Assembly (NCBI GenBank): GCA_943737045.1
Contig: CALSFV010000335.1
Coordinates: forward strand, 62,001 to 126,000
From: Parapristionchus giblindavisi
Lineage: Eukaryota > Nematoda > Chromadorea > Rhabditida > Diplogasteridae
Length of the DNA stretch: 64,000 nt
Direction: 5' to 3'
Shown: positions 1 through 12,700 of the stretch, one piece after another
Layout of the letters: the number at the start of each line of letters is the position of its first letter
Numbering within the stretch: the first letter of the stretch is position 1
Notes under the pieces: model-generated
The model's input: the letters and a program-made list of their open reading frames with translations, nothing else
What the model was told of the DNA's origin: nothing
The model's database searches: none
Position numbers and translations under genes: made by a program

Positions 1-169
1 ATCTTTCTCGAACTCCCCTTTCTCTCCGTCTTTATCACCACTATCTGTCTCATTTCTGACTCCTCTCTTCTTCTTTCTCTCTCTCTCTGCATCCTACCTC
101 GCCCTCCCTCCCTCCTCAGATTCCGTCAGCCTCTCCTTCTAGCCAGCTGACCCGTGGGGCATTACACAC

Positions 170-408
170 TTTCTCCCTCTCCCTCTCCCTCCCTCGTTCT
201 CCCTCTCCCTCCCTCGTTCTCCCTCTCCCTCTCCCTCTCCCTCTCCCTCTCCCTCTCCCTCTCCCTCTCCCTCTCCCTCTCCCTCTCCCTCTCCCTCTCC
301 CTCTCCCTCTCCCTCTCCCTCTCCCTCTCCCTCTCCCTCTCCCTCTCCCTCTCCCTCTCCCTCTCCCTCTCCCTCTCCCTCTCCCTCTCCCTCTCCCTCT
401 CCCTCTCG
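170..408. repeat. CCCTCT hexamer microsatellite
   Basis: This is an almost pure run of CCCTCT units, uninterrupted from about 218 to 407 (roughly 32 units). Two earlier units are interrupted by CCCTCGTT. The open frames across it on both strands (Ser-Leu and Gly-Glu repeats) are low-complexity artefacts. Confidence 0.95.
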
Positions 409-1276
409 TCCCCCTCTCACTCTTGTCTTTCCCACCGCTCCCCGGAGCTCTCCTTGCAGTCCTATGTAATAATCTGGGTTGTTTTCAAGAACTTGTTCAA
501 TGTCGACGTCTTCCTCATTTTCGCTTTGACTATGGTTGATTTTGATCCACGTCGTCGATAATATTTTCTCCAATTCCACTGTTGTTCCTATTGATCAGAT
601 CGAATTCCAAGAATCTTTGAAATTAATTTTTTTTTTTAATTTTTAAATTTTATGGCTTAACTTTTGTCTCAGATTTTGCTGAATTGTACTTCGGGCCAAT
701 ATAATCCTATTTTTCACGTAAATCCACTTGAGTGAGAGAAAAGGAGAGAGAGGAACAGTTCATTTCCTTCTCTTCCTACGCTTCTTCCTCCATAATTCTT
801 GCTCGTTCATGTATGGCTAACTGCGTTTCGTGATTGTTTGTTGTTTTATTCATCTTTATAATTTCGTGCTCTAATTGTTGAAGAAAATTGATTCCGAATG
901 TGATATCTGAGAAAATGTGCACAGTTTCTTTCACGCTCTTGTCCATAAATGCTTCGCGCTTAATCACTTCTCCTTTGGAATTACTGTTGGGCGCTTTCGT
1001 TGATCGCTCTTGGTAGTGTGAATAAGCGCGGTCGAGGCTGGACAATCCAAATCTTCACTTCGGCTCATCCATTTTATAAAATAGTCATTTGCCATGTTTT
1101 GCAACATATTAATGACCTTTATCAGGCATATCACCATCGGGGAGGGAATTGTTAACACTAAACGACTACTCTGGGTGCGCTCCTATAAAGGTCTATTGCT
1201 GTCTTGAACAAATCGCTCATCTTCTTCTGATCATCGATTGACGATGTTGATCAGTATCAAACCCGCGTTGCTATGT
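409..1276. other. Intergenic stretch, no gene recognised
   Basis: Two short minus-strand open frames (about 450-579 and 776-1045) have fairly ordinary amino-acid composition and could be exons of a gene running left off the window. I see no family motif, no convincing chain of splice sites and no matching start, so I leave them uncalled. Confidence 0.4.
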
Positions 1277-1388
1277 TTAAAGGGACAACCCGAGCTATTT
1301 TGAAAATCTCCGCTCTGACAATGATCTCCCGCTCTCAGAGAGTGTTACTAGAGTAGATTGCTTCAAAATAGCTCGAGGTGCGCTTTAA
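1277..1388. mobile_element. TTAA MITE, family A
   Basis: A palindromic element bounded by TTAA on both sides. The ends read AGGGACAACCCGAGC and, inverted, GCTCGAGGTGCGCTT. The middle carries the family hallmark CTCCGCTCTG and its complement. It is a diverged copy of the commonest repeat in the window. Confidence 0.8.
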
Positions 1389-1604
1389 TCGTATCTATAG
1401 AAGTGCCTAGGTGAAGAATCCGTCCCCGCTTATCCCCATTCTTCTCTTGTTCCGATACTCCATCATTATCGCAAAGTTATCGCACCCTTGGGAGGCTGAG
1501 GGAGGGTGTCGCGGGAGATGTATGGAGGGGATATTTTCGGCAGCGCGAACATGACATCGAAACATCACGGGGGGAACGACGACTTTCTCACGTAGATAGG
1601 CGTA

Positions 1605-1725
1605 TTAAAGGGAGCGTAACCTCACTCAATGGTCTCTTCGACGCACAACACTTTCTCGTTGTTACAGAACAGAGAAATAGTGTGCGCAATGAAGAGACCA
1701 TTGAGTGAGGTAACGCTCCCTTTAA
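1605..1725. mobile_element. TTAA MITE, family B
   Basis: TTAA-flanked palindrome. The left end is AGGGAGCGTAACCTCACTC; the right end is its near-perfect complement ending CTCCCTTTAA. Related copies lie at 11809 and 33578. The arms (about 50 bp) fold back almost completely. Confidence 0.88.
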
Positions 1726-2538
1726 AATGGAAATGGATGATAACGGACATGCAAATGTTCTAATATAGTTGTGTTAGTAAATTAGAAGTTAGAGATATTA
1801 ACTTATTAACCGTTTCGGCGATTAGGTTCTAGACAACATAATGGCAGCAGATAGATATGTAGTCGTACAATTATTGGCGTTAACGGAAACTTCGCCCATG
1901 GATATTATGGATTTTATAACTACGATGAAACATAACAAAGCGCCTTTAGCACTGAACAACTGCATTTCGTTCACTAATTCCAATTCAAATATTACATTTG
2001 CATGTTTATTATGATCCTAAACGCAGCCAAGAGCAGTAAATTGGAATACCATGCACACCAGAGCCCTTCACCTGATGAACACTCGAAAAAGTGTTTGAAA
2101 TGAATGAATTATGATCTATTTTTGTTTTGAAAAACTCATTGGTGTCGCGCATCCTTTGTCATGCCCATATAGATTGAACTAGAGACATTTATGTAATTTT
2201 ATTAGCCCCTGCATTCGCAAAAGTCATCGAATAAAGTGTCGGGAATCGGTTTGCTCAAGTAAGAATGACGTCGTTTCATGGAAACGCTTCAGTTATTTCG
2301 CCAAATCCATCGCATTTTCGTGCGTATAGCGATCACTGATTTAGCAAGAGAACCGATATCGCTATCTTAGCAACGGATATCTACCTCTCATGTCATCCCA
2401 ATTCCTGTTATCTATAATGTGATGTAATACAGATTAAGAAATATAATTTCGTGTTAGCTGTAGTGTTCGAAATGCTAAAGAGGTTCATAGAACGTGGACA
2501 GTTGACTGACTGCTTCCTTTAGTCGATTTTTAAGACAT

Positions 2539-2658
2539 TTAAAGGCACACCCTGCGCTAATTTGATACTATCCGCTCTGGCCTCATTCTCTCGCTTCTTT
2601 GTCTGCGAGAGAGTATTGCCAATGGGGAGAGTATAATCAGCTCGGGGTGTGCCTTTAA
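2539..2658. mobile_element. TTAA MITE, family A
   Basis: A well-preserved copy. It runs from TTAA-AGGCACACCCTGCGC to GCTCGGGGTGTGCCT-TTAA, with the central CCGCTCTGG motif and a GCGAGAGAG stem. It shows the consensus ends of the family clearly. Confidence 0.9.
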
Positions 2659-3029
2659 ACGTATTTACTTCCGAGTTTTGCACCAATTCTCATTTCATTT
2701 CCTCCGCAACCTCACCGTGTAATTGTATTTCCCTTACACTATGATGTTATATTCTTCCTCACTTTGGAACTTGAAATAATTTACAATATATTGTTGATTG
2801 TGTGAAGATCACACAGGTAGAATTGAAATTACAAAGGCGTGAGAACATCCAGACTATATATAATAATAAGTGTGTGCATGAAAATCTCTAACAATAAGAT
2901 CTATGCTCACAATAACTAGATTTTCTGGTATAAATCGTTTTCAGACTTGAACGTTACTGATGTTAATATTGGGTATATGGATTAAAAGTTCCTTAATGTT
3001 TTTAATTTAGTAAGTAAATCAATGTACAG

Positions 3030-3115
3030 CAGTGATATGCATGCACGTATTTAAAATAATTGTAACAATAAAACTATTAAGTAATAATGTGCTTCATGGT
3101 GTTTCGGCCGCCTAT
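3030..3115 (+). repeat. Dispersed repeat ending GGTGTTTCGGCCGC
   Basis: It shares the segment from ATGCATGC to TTTCGGCCGC with copies at about 28985-29095 (same orientation) and 22505-22620 (inverted). Its class is unknown; only one recognisable end is seen in each copy. Confidence 0.6.
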
Positions 3116-3523
3116 GTCATAAATAGAAAAAGAGCATTGATTTTCGCAAAATTTCCACGAAAATGGGCGGGGCCTATGACAGTGTAAAAGGTTGGCTTAG
3201 TGCAAAAAGGTCGTCTATAGTATATCGGCTCTTTCTTTCCTCCTCTGATTCTCTCCCCTCTCTCTGAGACATTGAAAGATCTGTGAAATCCGCTACCTCT
3301 CGTATTGCTCTCTGCCTCATCTTTCAATCAATATCTATACCTCTGTCCCTCTCCCTCTCCCTCTCTCCCTCTCTCCCTCTACCTTTTCCTCCCTCTCCCT
3401 CTCCGTCTCCCGCACTTCCTTACAATGCGAAATGGGCTCGCCGCAAGGAGGAAGAGAGAGCGATGACCAATCGCTGCTATATAATCTAATGGCGTTACTG
3501 CCTTCCGATAGGCCCGTCGAGAC

Positions 3524-5080
3524 ATCCACATACATATGGTCAACTCTGAATTGATGTAATGATTGTCTGTCATTGCACTTGTGACAGAAGGGATTTGTCT
3601 GTCATTGCACTTGTGACAGAAGGGATTTGTCTGTCATTGCACTTGTGACAGAAGGGATTTGTCTGTCATTGCACTTGTGACAGAAGGGATTTGTCTGTCA
3701 TTGCACTTGTGACAGAAGGGATTTGTCTGTCATTGCACTTGTGACAGAAGGGATTTGTCTGTCATAGTTTCAATGACATATGAAGTATGCCATTTAATTT
3801 TTAGTTGTTATTTCTAATCTATCCACATACATATGGTCAACGCTGAATTGATGTAATGATTTTCTGTCATTGCACTTGTGACAGAAGGGATTTGTCTGTC
3901 ATTGCACTTGTGACAGAAGGGATTTGTCTGTCATTGCACTTGTGACAGAAGGGATTTGTCTGTCATAGTTTCAATTACATATGAAGTATGCCATTTAATT
4001 TTTAGTTGCTATTTCTAATCTATCCACATACATATGGTCAACGCTGAATTGATGTAATGATTGTCTGTCATTGCACTTGTGACAGAAGGGATTTGTCTGT
4101 CATTGCACTTGTGACAGAAGGGATTTGTCTGTCATTGTACTTGTGACAGAAGGGATTTGTCTGTCATTGCACTTGTGACAGAAGGGATTTGTCTGTCATA
4201 GTTTCAATGACATATGAAGTATGCCATTTAAAGGGAGACTGCCATTCAAAAATTTCTCTTCAATATCATTTAATCTTACGCTAACTAGACAATGTAAAGT
4301 AAAAAAAAAAATTTCTTTGATACTTTTAGATGTTTTTTGATACAATGGTTACAATAAATCGTTCCGATATGCACAGATCATGTACGGCCTAAGCCGATAA
4401 AACTAGAAAGTCTCTAGATCACGCGCTACAGATCACTGAATAATTCGTTCAGAATGTTTTTATATATTTTTTCATTTATGTTTATGATGTTGCAGGTATC
4501 AGATAAGTTATATGACCTCAACTTGACTTGCTTGGCAGACTCCCTTTAATTTTTAGTTGTTATTTCTAATCTATCCACATACATATGGTCAACGCTGAAT
4601 TGATGTAATGATTGTCTGTCATTGCACTTGTGACAGAAGGGATTTGTCTGTCATTGCACTTGTGACAGAAGGGATTTGTCTGTCATTGCACTTGTGACAG
4701 AAGGGATTTGTCTGTCATAGTTTCAATGACATATGAAGTATGCCATTTAATTTTTAGTTGTTATTTCTAATCTATCCACATACATATGGTCAACTCTGAA
4801 TTGATGTAATGATTGTCTGTCATTGCACTTGTGACAGAAGGGATTTGTCTGTCATTGCACTTGTGACAGAAGGGATTTGTCTGTCATAGTTTCAATGACA
4901 TATGAAGTATGCCATTTAATTGTTAGTTATTATTTCTAATCCATCGACATACATATGGTCAACTCCGAATTGATGAGCACTCTCATTGTTATGGGTCTTG
5001 TAAGAGGTGTGTCTGTCATGGTACTCGTGACAGACGTGATTTGTCTGTCATTATGCTCGTGACATATGGGGTTTGTCTGT
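3524..5080 (+). repeat. 32-bp satellite in a higher-order array
   Basis: The basic unit is 32 bp, built around TCTGTCATTGCACTTGTGACAGA, whose two ends (TCTGTCA and TGACAGA) can pair as a hairpin. Units occur in blocks of 6, 3, 4, 3 and 2, separated by a conserved spacer of about 120 bp containing CACATACATATGGTCAAC. A sixth block (4940-5080) is degenerate. A TTAA element interrupts the array at 4228-4549. Confidence 0.95.
4228..4549. mobile_element. TTAA element, family E, inside the satellite
   Basis: It begins TTAA-AGGGAGACTGCC and ends GGCAGACTCCC-TTAA. The neighbouring satellite spacers read GCCATTTAATTTTTAG without interruption, so the insertion used the TTAA of the spacer exactly. Other copies lie at 38131 and 52070. 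No coding capacity is seen. Confidence 0.92.
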
Positions 5081-6351
5081 CATTGTACCTAGGACTTCTG
5101 AAAAAGATCATTTAATTGGAATTGTTTGGTTTGTAATCTTAATTTTATGTTTGATCGTATGAGGACCCCGAAACCATGTTTACTATCAACGCTCTAGCAA
5201 AAATCATGGACTCGGCTTTTTCAGCACGAAAAGTTTCTAAATATCGCGTTAACAACAAGAAATGTTCGCTGCGGTGTGGTCCCCTGGGTTTTTAAAGTAG
5301 CCTATTATATTATTGTCGAAAGAGGTGCGTATTTCATCATCCATATGTAGTGAGTAGAACACTCTTTCAGGATAAATACACGATTTATTTTTATATATCC
5401 TCCTGGGTGCATCTGTTCGTGTTTATGCTAGGAGCACGCGAAAATCGGTGCATGTCCACTTTTGGTATTTATCCGCTTGTTCATGTAAATCCTAGTTCCA
5501 TCTTTGCCAAAGAGATTTTTTTGCACATCGAGTTTTTCACCATTTATCCGATGCGTTAGAATATTTTTTGCTTGTTAAAGTATTAATTATGAACGTCGGT
5601 GATATCACATACTTTTTATGACCCCTTATCATGGAACACAAATTTCATTGTTGCTAAAAAAGTAAAGTGGCAATACTGCAGCTTTTGAATCGCAAAATTT
5701 CAACCACATTATATATTCGGAAAAAAAACTATGTGCAAATGAAAATTGTCAAAGAATAAAGCAAGATACAGGTGAAATCATTAAAAAAGCAACAGCTATC
5801 GCTGACACCCACTCTCAAATCTTTCCGTAAATCCATCGCTTCATTAAACCTTTGCCGTAGCGTCGTATTTATGCGTACTCCACTACCTGTCATATAATCA
5901 ATCAACAATTTTACTTTGATTTTTTTGCGCCTCATAAAATATTATTAGACAGAATTGTAAAGGGGACGTACCAGTGGTGTTAACGATTTCTTATTCTAAC
6001 CAGTCCTTCGTTTTGATATACTTCAACTATTCACACTTTACTATTACTATCATTCATATAATTCAGCGGGCGCGATTCGAAATTTCATTGCTTTTATCCC
6101 ACTGTCTCTACCTCTGCCTCTGCTCATCCATCGTTCCCTCTACCTCTTGCTTCTCCCTCTCCCTCTCGTTCTCCCTCTCCCTCTCCCTCGCTCACCTTTC
6201 TGTTATCACAATCCCATCACCTTCCCCACTATCCCTCATTCCCCCATCCATATCCCCTTCCACCTCCCCCCTCTCCCAAATGTACTCACGCTCCTTTGGT
6301 TCCTACGATGATTATGTCTCTCGAGGTAACAGTAAGTAACCTATACACTTA
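5081..6351. other. Intergenic stretch
   Basis: No supported gene. The C/T-rich tract at about 6100-6280 produces an artefactual Ser/Leu/Pro open frame. The rest is unique-looking AT-rich sequence. Confidence 0.5.
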
Positions 6352-6576
6352 TGTGGTGTTAAAATCTTGGAAAAGTAGATGGAAAAGTGAAAAGTAGTGT
6401 TAAGTTGGTGATTGTAAAAGTAGTTGGAAAAGTGGCATAGCTTCGTAGTTAACAAACTTTTACAATAGAATCCTTTACGCGGTTGTTGCATTGCTACTTC
6501 TCCAACTACTTTTACAATCAAACATTAACACTACTTTTCATTTTTCCATCTACTTTTCCAAGATTTTAACACCACC
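6352..6576. mobile_element. PIF/Harbinger-like MITE with TTA duplication
   Basis: A long palindrome with ends TGTGGTGTTAAAATC and GATTTTAACACCACC, flanked by TTA at 6349-6351 and 6577-6579. Two other elements with KGTGGTGTTA-type or GGCGGTGTTA ends and 3-bp TTA/TAA flanks occur at 28639 and 42642. The PIF/Harbinger placement rests on the 3-bp duplication only. Confidence 0.8.
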
Positions 6577-6701
6577 TTAATGACTTAAGCGCTAAGTACC
6601 CTGGACTTAAGCTAGGGTCGTTTAAGACTAGTAACTTAATGACTTAAGCGCTAGGTACGCCGACTTAAGCTAGCGTCGTTTAAGGTAATTGGCGTCGAGC
6701 G

Positions 6702-9700
6702 ATGGCCGACGTCACGGTGTGCACCGGCTTCGAGCCACAGAACTACCTCAGGGATCGATGCAAGAAGTGCTTCAGACTGAAATCGAAGCACGAAGAGCAC
6801 GCTGTTGAGGAATCAAGGGTACGAGATATTATTGATTTATTGATTTGCTATAAATCGATATTATTGATGTATTATTGATCAGTGATAACTGACCGTCTTA
6901 TCAATTTTAATATTGATTGATTGATATTTATACCCCATATTATTTCTTATTATTTAGTATTTGTAATCCATTGATACTTGCTGTGTTATTGAATTATTTA
7001 CGTTTGTAATTTTGAGGCAAGAAACAATTATTATTTTCCCCAGTTTCTTTTAAAGGCACAACCCGAGTTAATTTGAAACTCTCCGCTCTGGCCACACTCT
7101 CTTACAGACAAAGGACGCGAGTGAGAATTGGAAGAGAACATAGTTTCAAATTAGGTCCTTGAAAGCGAATAGCTGACCATTTGAATATCCCTAGTGCATT
7201 CTTTTCACGACTGATTGCGATCCCATTAGTAGCATTTTGTTTTGGTCGTTTGTCCCAAAACATTTCATCGTTCCACATCCTCAAAAGAGTGCAAAACACA
7301 GCTACAATAATGCTTCCTCGTTTCAAAGTCCAAAACACTTTGATCTATCTAACAGTAACTCTAACTCTCCTTGTAATACAGTATTATATCACGAAATGTA
7401 GGCGAAATCATCATTGCATGTAATATTAGCCTTGATTTCGCAGATTTTGAGTTAAGGTCACATCGCTAAGTCACAGTGTCAAACTCCTTAGGTCACTAAA
7501 TCCTCAACTCCATAGGTCCCTAAGTCACAGTGCATAACTTCTTAAGTCAACAAGTCATCGTACTTAACTCCTTAAGTCACTAAGTCACAGTACCTATATC
7601 CTTAAGTCACTAAGTCACGGTGATTAAGTCACCGTACTTAACTCCTTAAGTCACTAAGTCACAGTACCTAAATCCTTAAGTCACTAAGTCACGGTGATTA
7701 AGTCACCGTACTTAACTCCTTAAGTCACTAACTAGGGAATGGTTTCTGTGATGCATGAAATTACGGTTAGTGACCTACATAGCGATAATCAGCATGGTCG
7801 ACTTAGTAAGAATCAACTTTCAAAAGCTGCAGTTGATCGATTTTTTGAACGAAACCCGTCGCATATCCGCCGCACGAAAGACAGCCAAAAAAGATTTTTG
7901 GACTTGATTTCCATTGAAACATAATTTTTTGCTGGAATTACCATGTAGACATAAAATGCTGTCGGGGGAAACGAACTCGTGTTCAAAAAGTGAAGAAACA
8001 AAAAAAAATGCAACTTTTTGGCTGTCTTTGGTGCGGCGGATATGCGACGGGTTTCGTTTAAAAAATCGATCAACTGCAGCTTTTGACAATTGATTCTTAC
8101 TAAGTCGACCATGCTGATTATCGCTATGTAGGTCACTAACCGTCATTTCATGCATCACAGAAACCATTCCCTAGTAAGTCCTAAATCATTCTTTGCAGAG
8201 CCCCGTGTCTTCTCCTCCGGGATCGTCGAAGAACGGCAGTACGGGAGGAAGGGAGAAGAGGAGGAGCTTCCGTGATCCGAAGAGAGACAACGATAAGGAT
8301 GATGATGGTGAGTTACTTATGACCTTAAGACCTTAAGTACTAAGTACTTTTGACCTTATCGCTAAGTCCTTAGCGGCCTAGTCTCAGAATTACTTATCAC
8401 CAAATCGTGTTATGAAAACGAAACGAGGCGCAGAAACTTAGAGACAATGTAGAATACTTTTAATTTGCAAATCGCTCAAATCCATTTGTTAATACCCTTG
8501 GAAAAGTGCCAATTGTCTCTAAAACATATTTTAATTGTGGCGGAAATTCTGAATCAGTAACTGTCTCGATCTCACTATAAGCTATCATCCCCCAACTTCC
8601 CTTTTGACAGTAATAGTTGATGAAACGAATAAATAAATAAGTCTCGAGACCATTGCATCCTGGCATCCCAGTGATATCATACGAAAGTATCCCCTTTTAT
8701 TGGCCATATATATCCGATTCCGATTCCCTTTTAGACAATCTGCTGAAGTGGAGCGTAGCATCCAAAAGGGCGTAAGGAAATTAGGAGAGAGGGGAGAGAG
8801 GGGAGAGAGAGAGGGAGAGAGGGAGCGAGGGAGAGAGGGAGGGAGAGAGGGAGAGAGAGGAAGGGAGAGGGAGGGAGAGGGTGAGGGAGGGCAGACATAA
8901 AGCAAGACAACTTTCGAGAGGTCGACGGGAATAGAGAAACAAACACATGGAAGCACTTGAAAGTGTGTATGAGAAGAGAAAGGGAGAGGGAGGGAGGAGA
9001 GAGGGAAAGGGAGAGAGAGAAGGGAGAGGGAGAGGGAGAGAAGTGGGGTAGAGGGAGGAGAGAGGGAAAGGGAGAGGGAAAGGGTGAGAGAAGTGGGGTA
9101 GAGGGAGGAGAGAGGGAGAGAGGAGTGAGAGAGAGAAGAGGGGTAGAGGGAGGAGAGATGGAGAGTGAGAGAGAAAAAAAAAAGGTGAAGATGTTCGGGA
9201 GTGATTCGGTAGGAGTAGAAAAGTTTTGAGGGAAGTGTACTATATCAGATCAAGAACTATCATCACTATGAAAACTTTCATTGCTTGATGTTTTTTTGCG
9301 AATTAGAAAACTCGGCATCGTGCAAGATTGAGCGAAAGACAATGATATTTAAAAAAAAGGAGATGAGGATATGCTAAAATACGATAAAATGATATTTCGC
9401 TTTGAAATATGCCGGGTATATTGTAAAGCTCAATTAATTAGCTATCTTTGCAAACTTCTAAAGTGCTGTAGGTTATCGATCACTTAAATGGTTTCGCTTA
9501 CTCCACAATGCAAACAATATTCACCTGACGCATTGTCACTTATCACTACTGTAGTCATTCAGTAGGAGATATCACACAAACAAACAGATCGAGAACGTTT
9601 AAAGATATGGAACACTTGTGGTGGAGTGTTAACGATTGTTGCAAGTTTCAAAAAAAAACTAGAAAAGTTTGATAGACGCTTGTTATCCACATACACTTAC

Positions 9701-12700
9701 AGTTACCTTTAGATTGCTCTGGTTATTTGCTTCATTGCATTGCTCGTGTCTCCAGTTACTGAAAAAATTCTTGAAAAAGTAGGAATATAGCGATCAGATC
9801 TCGTCGTAGTAATAAAATTAATCTTTCGATTTCCGTCGAGTGATATTATAGTCAAACTTTGATCCAGACAAAAGAAGCGTCATTATTCTCTTGAGCCATT
9901 GGAATCCGTCATTCCCTTTAGTTTCGCGGACTTCTCAGATTACGAATGGCAAAAGCATCTACCCTCCCTCACTTTCTATGTCTCTTCTTCCTCTCCCATA
10001 TCTCTCCCTCTGTTTCCCCGTCAAAAGTAGTCAGTCCTCTCCCATTTCTTCCGCTAATGTACACCCGCGTTCAGTATTCTTCGGAGAATCTGCAACGCAT
10101 GTATTCCGGTGAAATCTTTTTGTAATTCCTGTTTCAGTCACTAGATTTTGGGCGAGATTACCATATGTGGGATAAGATCATCTCTCCTGAAAGCCAGCAG
10201 AATGGCTCGAGAACTAATGATATTTAAAAAAAATAATTTATTAGAAAATTGTTAATGTTTTCAGCTGACGCCGACGACCTCGTTTCCGTTTCGTCCTATA
10301 CTTCAGCCACATCCAAAGGTACACGTTGTCTCTAGACTACGTCTAAGCTCTCCACTCTGGCAATACTCTCTCGCTGTCTTTGTCTTAGAGAGTGTGTGGC
10401 CAGAGCGGAGGGTCAAATTAGCTCCAGGTCTACCTTTTAATTTGGATTGACTACTGAAAGATACTGCCGCATTCTCGCGCAGCCTTATAATCGTGTGCGT
10501 CTGGGATTTGTTATTTTATCTTCTCATAAGGTGATTAGAACGCCATTGTAAGTTTAGGAAATTACTGTAGATGAAGATGCGAAGTTTTATGAATCGGGAG
10601 GCAGTATTTACAATATAAATATTTTTTATAAACGTTTAAAACGAGACACATAAATATGACATGCAAATTATTTTGAAATATAAACATACTTATTTGGGCC
10701 AGGGTGGTAAGTTTTTGGGGGCTGTCCCTGCATGGCATCTTTAGTCGCTCTAAGTGTGAACATAAACATGCGAGGCTTAATTTTTAAAGCAGTCTTTTAT
10801 CTCCCTTTCACTGCGAGTAAACACGACGAGGATGTTTATGCGCTTCTTTGTATGTCGATTCGGAAGTTTAGTGCTCAAGGCCCATTTCGGAGACAACCGC
10901 GTAATCGTAATCGTATAGGACTTACGTTGAACTAGAAGTAGACTGATCAGCGCAACTATGCGACCCCTGATAAATTATGTTATGTTATGTTATGAAGTAG
11001 ACTTACAAGTCTAGTTCATGTGGGAATGATAAGTAAAATACTAGTTTTGAAAAACCAGAGTAGTTATAGGAGTGCATTAAATAAACGAAAGAAATATTCT
11101 TTACATTCCTATTTTCGCCTCTTTGATCAACACGGCTAAGTTCAGGCCTCTCATCAGCCAAATCCATGGACAGCATCGCGGACACGCGGTCCATGGTCAC
11201 GGCGGTGTCCGGATCGGACGCGGACAGAGCGGTTACGCCCACCGAGAATGACGTAAGTACCCTGGACTTAAGGATTAAGTACTTAGCACTTATGGGTGAA
11301 GTACCTAGGACTTATGGGTTAAGTACCTAGGACTTATGGGTTAAGTACTTAGCACTTATGGGTTAATTACCTAGGACTTATGAGTTAGGGTTAATGACTT
11401 ATCAAGTAAATGACTTAATCTTTTCAGCCATCCCTCGTGATTTCGATAGCGGATGAGCTAGCGTTTCTCCGGGAAGAGAACAGGCAGCTCAAGGTAATTT
11501 AATTTTTCTTGTTTCTTAATTAAACGATTAAAATTACACTATTTTCAACAAGCTTCTTGCTTATGAGAGAGTGAGAACCATTCCGTTGTGTTTCGTGATT
11601 ATTTAGGAATTTATACAATTTTATTTATTATTATTATTTAATAAATATAATTAAATTCAGGAAGAACGAGAGCGATGGACGCTCCGTCGTCGAGTGCACA
11701 ACGGCGATTCGAATGAGAGAGACGGCGATCTGGTGGAGATGTTGGAGGAGAGACTCAATGAGGCCGAGAGTTGTATACAAGTACATTTTTTAAACATTTT
11801 TTTTCATTTTAAAGGGGGCGTAACCTCACTCAATGGCTTCATTGCGCACGCCATTTCTTTGTTTTCTAACAACGAGGTAGCATTGCGCGTCGAAGAGACT
11901 ATTGAGTGAGATTACGTTCCCTTTAAACACATTTATCATAAGTAGACTCTGATATGTATATGATGTAAAGCTTTTCTTACTTCCGACAGTCCCAGAACAT
12001 TGATGTTGATCTTCATATGCGCATCTTACGATTCTTGAGTCGAATCAGTCGTGAAAGATTAGCATTTTATTTACATTTCATTTACATTTTAAAGAAATTT
12101 ATCGGCTAGTTTAGTGGTGTTGTCTATCTCAGCTGGGTTGACATTATATTCCCCCATTGCTTGTGATCGTGACGAGCGATTTGAATGAATTTAGGATTAG
12201 TGCATACATAACATGATTTATTCATACCAAGTCTTCACGTAGGGCATACAAATTCGAGATATTTCCTTCTTGGCCGAATTCACTGAGTGGAGAATAAATG
12301 TGAAGCAGACAGTATAAGTGCCATGAATAAGAATTTTGATCAATAATCTCTGCAGGACTATCGCGACGAGAACACCGTACTCAAGTGCGAACTTCGAGAG
12401 ATTCAGGTATGCAACAATATCGATTATCTGCTAATTCATGTTAGTAACCACAGTCCCTGCTAGCCTTATGTATTTATCATAAGGACAAGTAAACACGATT
12501 GAAATCGAGAAATGTGTACAAGTAGAACTAAAATGGTTGGACATGGAGAAACGGAACGACAAAGGTGAAGATAGTCCAGGAGGTCTTAATAACGTGGTGA
12601 CAAATGCCAAGATCAAAGATCAGAGTCTGATCAATTACGTGGGCTGGACGAGGCCCTAGCAATCTTTACGTATACAATGCTAACTTAAGACTTACTTAAG

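Larger units (their letters stand above)
1726..3523. other. Intergenic AT-rich stretch
   Basis: No gene is supported. It contains a family A MITE at 2539-2658, one copy of a repeat ending in GGTGTTTCGGCCGC near 3030-3115, and a C/T-rich tract at about 3340-3420. Several short open frames here lack splice context. Confidence 0.5.

Noticed and set aside
139..579. Overlapping open frames of Gly-Glu and Ser-Leu repeats
   Set aside because: They are translations of the CCCTCT microsatellite; only the unique 47 residues at the minus-strand start could be coding and no exon borders support it.
776..1158. Two minus-strand frames of 64-89 aa with normal composition
   Set aside because: They overlap in different frames, show no family motif, and no splice or start context was convincing. 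Left as a note only.
3567..4900. Regular 32-bp repeats, considered as a CRISPR array
   Set aside because: There are no variable spacers between units, the host is a eukaryote, and the units are directly adjacent as in a satellite.
8700..9229. Arg/Glu/Gly-rich open frames
   Set aside because: Purine-tract artefacts inside intron 2 of the coiled-coil gene.
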